Source: Balanoglossus misakiensis (lineage: Eukaryota > Hemichordata). From it: a DNA stretch of 64,000 nt. Each line of letters opens with the position of its first letter. Position 1 is the stretch's first letter. The stretch lies in NCBI GenBank assembly GCA_040954595.2, contig CM082579.2:8432001-8496000 (forward strand), in the 5' to 3' direction. This document shows, piece after piece, positions 43,001 through 55,000 of the stretch. The notes below the pieces were generated by a model, which saw nothing but the letters and a program-made list of their open reading frames with translations, had not been told where the DNA came from and ran no database searches. The position numbers were made by a program, and so were the translations under genes.

Positions 43001-46000
43001 AGATGTGAGTGCCAAAACTGTAGGAACTGTTGTCAGCTGAGATGCAGATGCTTTTTGGGGCAAGTACCGTATGTGCCAGAAAATCGAAAATGTCCCTGCC
43101 CAAAGTATGTGCCATCAAGAGTGACTTTTTGATCTGAATTATTGTCTGCTATAGTAAATTTTCTGCTGTTTGTTGCATAATTAAAGGCAAGATAATAATC
43201 ACTACACCAAAGGGAGAGTGCCAGTTTGAATTAGGTATTTAACATTGTAATGAACACTCAAAATGCAGAAAAAAACATGCAGTCAAATTGTAAATTCCGA
43301 ATCAAAGTGGCACACTAAATTGAAATCTGCACAGCACAAAAGTCCCCATGTACATATCTATACATGTATGTGTACACATGTATGTTGAAGTCAAAACTCT
43401 TGACTGCAACAGAAAACACACACACACAGCTGTGATTTTGAGTTAGCTCAGGTCATATTATTCCGCAGTCAGAACTGAGGTGTCTCATTTCCAAAGCAAA
43501 CATCCTGTATCTCTAATGGTCCATCAATCACTGCCCCGCAATAGCCAGTCTTCACCATTACGCACAACGAGTGGTGATTTCCGACAAGAGAAATTCCCTC
43601 CGAGGAGGAATCAGGAGCTGTCTGAAACTTTCGGTTTCAGACGTGTCTTGTGTGTCTGGCAGGAAGATTTCAGACTTAAACACTAGTCTCGACCCGTTCA
43701 GTGAAAATTCAGGACACACTGTCATTTCACAATGTCTGTTAGGCGTTACTAATGAGACAGTTTTTTGTAGTGAAAGAATTATGCAGGTGCACATTGTATT
43801 TTTATGTAGGGTGATTACTAGTATCTTCCTGCAGGGATTAAAATCTTTTCAAGAAAAGCTATTTCTCAATTACTTAAAATTTAGAAATCTACCGTATTTA
43901 GTTAAATATCTCTATGGAAGCATTTTAAGGTAAAACTTAGAATTTTCAATTTGTTTTCATCCATTCACATAATATACAATCTACACAATGAAAAGAGCTT
44001 GTAAAACTTCTTTTTGTCAAAAAGATTTTTTGCAATAATAATAAATAAGCAGAGCACTAAATGCTCCTGCATAGCATGCATATCAAGCTGCAATGGTTCA
44101 CTTTTGTTTTAAACAATGCCCCAATATCAATAACAAGTTATGTTAAATGATGCAATCCATCATTCCTAAATACAGTACACCTTGAACTTTGCGACACCCT
44201 GACATGTTGACACAGCAAAAGGTGAAGGGGAAACTCTATGATAAACAACCATGTAATTTGTATCTTTTTCCCTTGAATGATGGTGTCAGAAGGAAAGAAA
44301 ATCAATCAAGACACAACCCAAGGTCGCGATATACTGTAAAACACTTTATTTTCGCGAGCAACAAATTTTCGCGAAATACGCGAGAGCCAAAATAACGTGA
44401 AAATAAAGATTCGCGTAATTTTTTTTTGAAGATAACGATGTAGTGAATGAAATAAGAGAACACGAAAATTAATACTCGCGAAACAGTGGCCTCTCTCGAT
44501 ATTGCGAAAATTTTGACTCGCGAAAATAAAGTGTTTTACAGTAATCATTCTCACCTGTGTAGGTATACTGTATGAGGGAGCTCAACGCCTGCGGGTCGAC
44601 GCCGTGCAACTCGATCTCGCTCTCCCTGGCTTCCCGGACATCGTTGGTGAACATGGCGGCAAAGTAATCGGAGACGGCGCTCAGCACCAGTCGGTGGGCG
44701 GGTATCCGCACCTCCCCGGCCACCAGCACCACGTCGGTCAGTTGTTTCTTGCTCAGGTAGTCTTCCATCTTCTTGAAGGTCTTCTCGGCGTGGTTGATGG
44801 AGCGGAAGCATTCACCGTCCACGTTGTCTTCCATCTCTTGGCAGAAGCCAGGATTACTGAAGATCCTGAAATTGCGAGAGAAAAAAAGAGAGAGAGAAAG
44901 AGATAGAGAGAAGTCGTTAGATTAAAACCGCCTGTTCATTCAGGAAGATTTCAATAACTCGAGATGTGACACACAAATGAACCTGCTACAATGATTTCTA
45001 GAGAGGTGCACGTATCTCACTGATGAAACAGGAAAATGTTAGAATGACATAAACACGACACAGAACATCTTTGGAGATATAACCGTAAAAGCCTGTAATG
45101 ATGCCTGATGCCACAGCTATATCAGAGGAGAACACATTTTTACCGTGTTATACAGTTCATCCCCATTGCAAATGTGCCTCGCATACACAGCGGCACTGCA
45201 GTGCTGACTCACACGGCGGCGTTTAGCTTCTGGTGATGCTGCCTGACGACACAGCTCGCTCATTGTGGTGATGCCTTATCCACATGTGCATTTCCGTTTA
45301 AACTCTCCTCCCCGTGAGCTGGCCACATGAGCGTGCGTGCGTACGTGTGTGTACCGTGTAAAGAGCAGTTTCCATTATGTGGAGGCAAAAACACGGAAGA
45401 GGCGATGTGTGGAAAAACTCATGTGGAAAACCGAGGGACAACACGTCGAAATGGGCTTCCCCAATCCATCACCGCCGCTCGCTCTCGACAGCTGAAATCC
45501 GGGGGATAGGTGTCCGGGGTTGCCGCCCACCTCAAACCACAGCGGAATTAAGGCACGCTACTTAAAAAACAACCAGTCCAGTAAAACCCGCAGACGTACT
45601 GTCACCAACCGAACGTTAAAGGTAACTCATCACATTTCTACTGGCATCTCATGTTTTTTTTTTTTTTTTGCTTCAACTGATAAAAAAGAAATCGCGTATT
45701 ATTTATAATGCTCTGAGTGCTCGCCATTAAAATTCATGACGCAGTCTTCCAATTGCAGGCATTATACGAGAAGCCGCCAGAAATGATAATAATCCAAACT
45801 GGTGCGGCGATCATTTTCTCCTCACAAAGCCATCAATCTAGTGCCATCATCCATGGCACCTCACAGACTGCACACACAACATCTACCCAGACCTCCTTCC
45901 TCCCCTGGGCTCCATTTCCAAGGATTGATATATTTTTTATTTAAGCATACAAATCATAATGATCCCCTTTTGATCGATCTGATAGCCATGTGTAACAGAC

Positions 46001-49000
46001 AAGCTTATCAAAACCTACAGACATTATTTGTGTCAGTGAAATATCTCTCCGGGAAATTTCACAGGGACAGTTATCAAGAGTTACAGCTTACAGATAACCT
46101 TGGAAACTTCCAGAAATATAAAATGTATGATTTACCAAATAAAACATTGCCCATATTTTTCAGAAATTCAGATTTTTACTAACAATGATTCCTGATGCAT
46201 TCAGTATAGTATTAAATTTACAATTACTTTCACATTGCTTCTAAATGTTGATCTCAAACTGGGTTTTATTGAGAGACACCACTATCTTTGACGAATTGCC
46301 GATGTGTTTATTCATAAAACATGTACAAATGTGTATATTTAATAATACAATATTACCCCAAAATGACTGCCTAAAGTATTTTCCAAGAGGAAATAAAAAT
46401 ACACACTTCTGATGTTTGCATTTCTGTTTATCACATTTAACACAAAAATGCGACATCATATCATGATTCTGAATATTGAGAACGTTTTGACTAATTATAA
46501 GTAAAAGAAGCAATTTCATTTTAAACAAATAATTTGGAACATATCAGCAGTGTCATTAAATAAACCACCCCAGGGATATCAGAAGTCTAATTAAGCAATC
46601 AGCCATCCAAGGTTATGGTAAAAACCACAAGATTTTGACCAGTTCACGACATACGTAGACACCGTCACATGTGCGTAGATGGTGTAAAACTGCGGACCTC
46701 AGTGTTTTTATGTAGAAAACTGTATGGTTGAATTGCGTGCATATAAGCCTCCTCGTACTCGTGAGCTTACCATAAGTAATCCCACTCTAACATGTATAAT
46801 TACCTGTACTAATACGCCCACATATGCAGTCATCAGTATGCACGACAAACAGGGCAATCAGCAGAGTTATTTACTTCGCACGGAGACAGCTAATTGGTCA
46901 GATCAAAATGGAGTGATTCTACTTTTAAATGGCGGATAGGTAAAATCATTTAAAGTTTAGCGGACACTGTTTCTGAATCAAAGTGTACGTGAACAACAGC
47001 ACTTGTTTTTGTGTTTTTTTTGACAATTTCTAACTCTCTGGTGGCTGACACACTCTACAGCTCATTGGGCAGGAACGGAAAACAGTCAGATTGCTGGGAA
47101 TCCATTAAGGAACAGAAAATGATTGCCTTTTGGATCAGAAAACATAAGAGGGTGAATAACATGGCCAGCTGAGTGTCGTGATAATGGCAGAAGTAAAATC
47201 TCCAGACATCAGAACACTTAAGAGATGATGGCAACTGTCTTACTGTCTAAAGGCTGGCTGAAAACCCCAGCAGGCCGACTTCGCGTCCAGTAACAGATGT
47301 TTGGGTTTCTGGTTGATGTCACCGGCAGCTCAGAGTCAATGGTCCTGATCAGATCACCGTGGATCTAAGTTTTTTCACATATTGAATCATATGTAATTGT
47401 ATGGTGCTAAATACTCAGTTTCAAAACTGGGTCGGCCCTAGGTCACAACAAGACCAGCATCAGCATACTTTGTACATGTACAGTCGGATACCATTTATCC
47501 GGAACTTGGTTAATGAGAATGGTGTTCTTAGGCATACTGTAAAACAGGTTATTCTTCGCGAAACACCAGTACTACCCAAATTTTAAAATTGTAATCTGAA
47601 CAATTTTGACAATTGGTGCTAATGGTTAATTGTGGGTGTGTGGCAGCTAAAGCCTAAACCTTAAAAGGGGAATGAGAATCGGTGTTCAGTATAGACAGGT
47701 TTCCAGATTAGACAGAGGTTGGTTTTGACAGGTTCCACTGTACACATGTATGGTATGCATTTGTCCTGCACCGCATCATTGTAAGTGATGTCATATCCCA
47801 AAACGGCAGCAAACATTCGTTCTGTATGGGTGAAGCATGGATGTACATGTACCGTACATGCATGGATGATGGTTGAAGGCAAGTGACGACACAAAGCTAA
47901 TGAAGTACACAGAGACGCTAATCCTGGAAATTCCGCCGCGCTACCTTAATTGTAATACAGATGATTTGTGGTAATGCATCAAAGGAGATTTAATCAGAAA
48001 GGTGTTACTCTAAACTCTCATTATTCTGCCCATGTACATGTACATGAGATTTCGCAGCACCAGGTTATGTATGTAGAGTATTCAGTCACCAAAGTGTTTC
48101 TTCTCACGCAAGTATAGAATAATGTAGTTTACTTGCGCTGCGTCGAGCACAAACGTTACATCAGCCCTTGAAAAAAACACTAACAAGCAGTCTGTTTTAC
48201 CATCCCAAAACGACTACATGGATGACATGGGCAAGTTATTTTGGAAGGTACTTGCTCCATCGGGACTGCTTGCAACATTTGTCTCACAACCATTTTTTCT
48301 ACTTGCCATGTCTACATTTCAGGCATTTTCTATACTAGTAATATTGTCATTATATCAGAATCAGTTGATATTTTAATTATTTTATGGACTGGTGTATTTC
48401 TGATTTGGACAAGTACAAGTACTTCGCATTTTAAATAATATCAAACCATCTCCATGTCTTGTAAAAAAAATAGGCACGCTATGAAAGACCCATAAAAGAC
48501 AACAACCCTACACGCTATCAGATAATGGAACTGCGTTAGAAGGAACCTGTAAATCATTTTTCTTCAATCACAGCAGTAATTGACAACTTTCCCACTCTAA
48601 CTTTATGCCCGCATTTATTTTAGAAAATGTGAAATCGGAGAACACTTCTACAAATTCTACAGCCAGTTCAGAAGCATACATAGTCATCAATCATTACCCT
48701 AACTGGTAATTTTCTAAATCCAATCGGTTACTGATTCTATGGGAATCGCTTTACATCAATTCTAATTTTAAAATGCACTTTACCCCAGGCAGAGAATTTC
48801 AGAAGTTATTAATCTAGGACTACTTTTAATGTCTCTCAATAAAACTGCAAAACAAGGAAGGGATGGTGTACGCATACATGCACGAACATCAATCACACTG
48901 GCTGTCTATAAAACTTGCAAATATGGAGTTCAATTTTCAAATAAAATCCCTTCCATGAGAAAAGGAGGAGACAAACACACTGATAGTAAAACTCTGGGGG

Positions 49001-52000
49001 TTACAACTTCATAAAAAGCAATTTGTCGTATAGTATTTTTTAATTTACATTGGGAAACAGAAACGTGGCTTATTAGACATCATCAAGGCTATTCACCCCT
49101 TAGATATTAATGGTTTGGCCTGGATATAATAATGTTATCAATGATAAAAATTGGACTTCTACTTTTCAAAGGGGGTTAATGGAAAATTCCAGCAAACCCG
49201 CAATGACAGAAACAAGGAATTGGCCATAAACTATTTATTTCATCTGCAAATATTTGTACGTTTACAACCTGAAAAATAGGTGCAGTTATTGCTCATACAA
49301 GTTTTCACTCAGCTGTATAAGGAGAGATTGCTGGCAAAAACAAATCAGCCACCTAGATGTTAGACTAAGAGTGTCTTTAATGTAATTTGACAAAATGGGC
49401 ATGGTAAGCCAAGTGTCAAATGCAGACAGATAGAAACCTACGCAAATGACAGGTATACAATTATTAATTCATCTATCTTATCTCAAAAGACGCAATAAGC
49501 ATGAGAGCATTTCTTCTTCTGAATAATAATGCCAAGAATGCTTCTATTTGGAGACCACTTCAGAACTGACTTGTATACCGGTAGTATCAATGCTGAATAT
49601 CTCTCTCTATGAGGTTACACTGACCTGCCAATCACCGACATATCACATGATACATTGTATCAGTCTGACATGTTTCAACTCTCCTTGTAACAAGAACCAA
49701 TCGGGATTGTTTGAATGTCTCTCTAATGACCAGAAATGATGACCATGTATTCAAACCTGATTCTATGCAGCTTTCAGTTAGAATTACAGTTTTCAGTGGG
49801 AATACAGATCCTATTCGTGAGTGTAACACAGATAACGTTCTAGTGATGCCATTTTTATGCATTTTTCCTCTCGCAGAATATCGTTCCAATATTAATCCCA
49901 CTGCCTCTAAGGTGTATCTTTTAGCAATACAAGTGGGTGTCAGAGGTGATATGTCCAGTACGTAATGTACTGGCCCAACAATGTTGAAAATGTCACGCAA
50001 ACTCTATTGAACAGCGCCCTCTACACTACACAATAAAACTAACACGATGTTGTACGAAAATGGTTTGCTAAAACAATAAGTGTACTGTAGTACAGCATTT
50101 TTTTCGCAATGTGTTTCCAAACAGAGCTGAATGTGATGCAATAGCCTAACTCATTTTGTCTGGTAATTTGAAAAAAAAGCAATTAAATGACATTGAGGTT
50201 TCTTTCGACCCTCAACTCTTTCAAAGTGTAGGAGGGATGTTGTTATTATGGCAGAAAAAATAATGAGTTCTGAAAATAGGAATATCTTCAATGCAAATTG
50301 ATCATGAAGCCAAAAGTGATTTGCCGGCCATATTTCGAGGCCTATTCCCACATCTGATCGTAATAACCACAGCGATATAGCAGTTTGCTTTTATCTACAT
50401 GTATAGATGAAAATGGGAAATGCAATCCCTTTTTTGGAGTCCTGTCCCAAGTTCACACATCAATCAATGCAGTGTGACGAGATTATAAGTCGTTTTTATT
50501 TCGAGTTAAGCCATCACCACAATGATGTCAGGTAACCTCTGACCTCTGCCATAGCTTCTGATGAAAAAAGCCCAAATGAAAAGATACAGGTGACAGTGTT
50601 AAATTAGAGTTGTCTGTGTTCCCGAGTCTTCTGTCAATTATCTTCAATAGTTTTGTGATGTGTTGGTAAAATGTAAGTTGGTAAACTGCGAAAGTCTCGG
50701 ATCCATACTGTCTAACAGACAGGGTGGGCCGCGTTGTCAATGTTGGGCTATTGGACATTGTCACAATCAAATTCAGGAAAGAACTCTGATATTAAGTTCT
50801 TGACATGGATTATAATTATGGTCAAGTACACTTCTTTGGTTGGTCATCTTCTGGTATTTCGGGTCCCAAAGTTTCCTGTGTAATAACGAATGAAGCTGCG
50901 ACAGACTGTTAAAAGCGCAAATGATACTTGCGATGGAAGACATCTATTAGTCTCTTCATGTCGAAGGTTTTCTAAAAACAGTATGGGAGACAACATGGAG
51001 GACATCGATTATAAAGGTGGTCACCCCGCTTGTTTTTGTCGGGTTTGTTGATGATTCCCTCAGCCGCAAACTTCCGATCTGGCCGAACTTCGTTGACTTC
51101 ACGGATCCGTCCTGGCATCTGGGGAAAGGCAGGCACCGAAGTCGCCGGAAGCAAGCAGCACAGCAAAATGACGACAACGAATGAAAGCTTCATGGTCACG
51201 GCGTTGGTTCTCGTTCAAATGGTTGGAACAGTTACCGCAATGTTGCTCGTCTGCTGTAACAGCGTCGATGGCTGCAGTGCGCGCTTCAGTCACTCGAATG
51301 CGTTTTAAATCGTCAATTCCTGGCTGGAGTAATTGCAGAGTGGCGTACGTTCGTCCCCCTCTATTGTTGTCCTGCTTATCCTGACAAATGCTGGTATGTG
51401 AATGCGAGCAACAGGTCGCTATTTAAGTCTATTTTAAATCACACTCCCAATGGTGACGCCTATACACCTACACCACATACAGTTTGTCGGCCGACCGTCC
51501 TTGATTCCAAGGCACATTTCTCGGGTCACTATACTCTGCTTTCATCCAGTTTTGGGCCATTTCTTGTATGAAAGTATTAAAGATCGTTATCCTTTCAAAT
51601 TCACATTTATTCTGGCCACATGGCTACAACCAATACAACAAGCGAACTCAGCAATAAAGTTCAACAGTTAAAGGTATACAGTCACCTATGCAAATTTAGC
51701 TACAGTTAGCCGGGTAAATTGAGATCTAATCAATCACATATTTTCATGTCAAAATGAAAAAAGAGCGCCACCAAACGTTTTTTAGAACACTCAAATACGC
51801 CATTTCAGCTATATACATGTATGGCGAATTTGGCGATATGTAAATCGGAGGTGACCGTCAATCAATGACAATCAATCCATGCCATCAGCTTCATGTGCTA
51901 AAAATTAAGCCTACAGTCCACAGTTTACGACCCCTGCTTCGTGTCAAAAGTAAGAAGAAATTTGTAATTGAACACTTCCTTATAGCTACAGGGTATACAA

Positions 52001-55000
52001 GAAGTAGTCTTCTGGTGAAAGAGTACGCTGACAATCTTTGAAATATCGATTACCAAGACTTTAATATAAGATAGCCCTGTGTTTATTTCCATATTTCCAT
52101 CATTCTAAGAGTATCCATTCGACTTCACAATACAAATGGCTACAGCAAAACTTTCTGATTCGCTGTCCACCAAATTAAAACATGCTGTAAAAATTTGCGA
52201 CTACTCCAGTGTGAAATGCTCTTATCCGTGCACAGTTGATAATAAGGAATGATATGCTAAACTGCAGATCTGATTTCAGGCGGCCATCTGGCAGCCTCCC
52301 CTCTGCTGACTTTGCGATTTGACCTCTTGACCGGAGCATATTACGGCCGAGTTGTTAACATACGGCATGCATCACGGGCGGAGAGAGAATCGCGGGGCCC
52401 GCCTGCTGGAAAACATCCATGGATTTCGGATGTTTTTCTTGGCAATGCTGAACTGTAGGTCTGCACCGATGGACCCCGGTGTGGAACTGGTTATTCTTGG
52501 AATGCATTCAACACCAGCAAAATTATCATAAAACGTCGGCCTTTTGAGACTCGATTACCGGCTTCGGGAATGGTGGAAGCGTTTCCCATTCCTCGGTAAT
52601 TACGAATCTGACCCCACTGTGCGCTGGGGTTGATCATGCATGAAATAATAAATATCCCATTTGGAGGGCTCACACTGCGACGGGAACTGCCTTTGCCACT
52701 AATGGCATTACAGACAGTGAGTTGTGGATCGCGTTAGCTTATGGACTAGACTCTCTCACAGCCCACGGTTCGCTACAAGGCTCTTCACTGACGCACCCTC
52801 AACCGTTTGGCAAGGGAGAAGCACCGTTTGGTGTTGTGTAGCGAACCTCTCGCCGGGCACGCATGCAATCAGTCCTTAAGCCTGCATGGACGGCGAGAGG
52901 GGTTGTGAGAGAGTCTACTTATGGACCACATTTGATGGCAGTGCAAAACAGGATTAAAGAGATTTACATTACATGTATTCCCAAGTCTGACATATCAGCA
53001 CAGAATATTTCTCCAAAAAAGTTCGCTACATTGCAGCCATGGAGCAAATCTAGCTCAATCGCTGTATATTGATTCCCCCGGAGTAAAATGCTACTTATAA
53101 TGCAACCGAGGATTGTAACCTTTAAATAAGCTTTTATTGACAAGTGTATTAACCAAGTCTCTCAGCAGCTTCTCGTAAATTTCATTGTAACTTTAAAGCT
53201 GGTAACTATGGCCAGTAGTTGTACTGTTAGCCTATCCTCCCCCCCCCCCCTTCAGTACATGTATTTTTGTTGTGTGTGTATAGACTGCATCTTCTTGTTC
53301 TACTCCTTACAACATGCTAAACTTAAAGGCAAGGTATTTGCGAGCCAACATGTAATTTATTGTAATGTTTCATCCAATCAGTAAACACAGCAGGCGCAGG
53401 CCTGTGTACTTGATCCCAACCTTCAGAGGGCAGTGTGACTGTTTATCGTCATAACATGCCTACGTGCCAAACAGTGCATAATCACTTGTTGGACAAAAAC
53501 TACGCTTTCTTTGATGATAGAATCCACAAAACCAGTGATGTAGACGTTGTCTTCAAAAGTATTTAAACTACAATATTGTATTCGTGTCCCATGTTAGAAC
53601 TCCTCAGTTAATTTTATATACCCCCCCCCCCCCCCCCATTGAAGGGTTGATTTGTACACATTGATACATTTGATACTAAGACCCCTCAGGGGGTACAACC
53701 ACTTTCTGTACTGGAACAATAGAACATCCTCACCAAATAGTTGCACGAGGACAAACCTACTATGTATCGTTGATTCCTTTTAATGACAAAAAAACATACT
53801 GTCCACCACCATAACCAACATGTATTTAATTAATGGGTCTCAATACAGTTTTTATGTACAAATTTTCCCAGGTTACGGCCATACTACGTTATGTGACACA
53901 ACTGAAAGGTGACATCCATTATTGAAGACTCCCCATGAGTATTTTGGACGGATCTTTGACTGTTAACATAATGGAATGACTACAGAAATAGCAAATTATC
54001 AACTCATTCAGGAATGCAATGGAATTTTCAGAGTTCATCTGATTTTCAGATGTATATTAATCATCATCTGTGTTCAGCCATCAATCATGTTTTATGAACT
54101 ACAAGGAAGGGGTTGTATGTGTACTGGCATTTTTGCATTACTTTAAACTCAAGATGATATTACACTGATATCAGAGTGTTAGTTAACATCATGTGCAAGC
54201 CAGCTGTCATGGAGTCAGTGATGTGGGCAGGAATACATTCAGGGCTACCTTGGAAGTTTTTGCACACGAACACTGGTTTCAACTTGACCGTGTAAGAGGG
54301 TACATGTGGAATGAATTCACTTGCATCCTACTTGCCTGAACTGGAAAACTTCTAGGTCATGTTTAGTTGTTGTCTGCAGATAAAGACTCTTTATATAGCC
54401 TTACTATTTCTCTGATGTGGACAATCAAGAAAATGACCGTCCCATCAATATCAGTAATTTAAAGCAACTTTGTACCATTCCAAACACATCAAATAAACAA
54501 CAAGTAGCATGGCCTGTATTGCAATGATTAATAATCATTTAATAAAATATACCACAACTACTGAACTCGTTAATTATGCAAATTACATGGATTATGCAAT
54601 CCAACACTACAAAAATATTGATATACAGACATGTAATGATGTATACATAAAACCATTACAAAATCAACCCCCTAGGTTATCTTTCACTTTTTTGTTTCTT
54701 AAATTACCGACAAAATTCCCTTTTCCCTGTTTGTTTCCTGATCAGTGACATTCTTTAAATAGGTCGTTAAATTTTTTGCCATAAACCATTATTGCTGTTG
54801 ACAACAGAAATCAATCTGTACAGGGTATGGATTTAGCCTCCGGAGACCCAACGGCTGTATTAATGCCAAGAGCGGGAGACCAGACCAATATTTTACACGC
54901 TACCATCAGATCACTTTACAGATAAACGAGAAGATGAACAAATATACAGTGGCTATCCTTTACAGGCTTTGCAAATGCGCGAAATATCCGCGCACGAGAA

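Larger units (their letters stand above)
37903..44554 (-). other. intron 2 of the kelch-like gene (6.65 kb)
   Basis: Splits the BTB domain after YTYT and the first base of Gly. It holds a TA-type MITE at its very start, a 119-bp AGTAC microsatellite, and complex unique stretches near 38740-38960 and 42340-42960 that could be regulatory. Open frames inside (for example 39613-40035, minus) have no domain I recognise. Confidence 0.8.
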
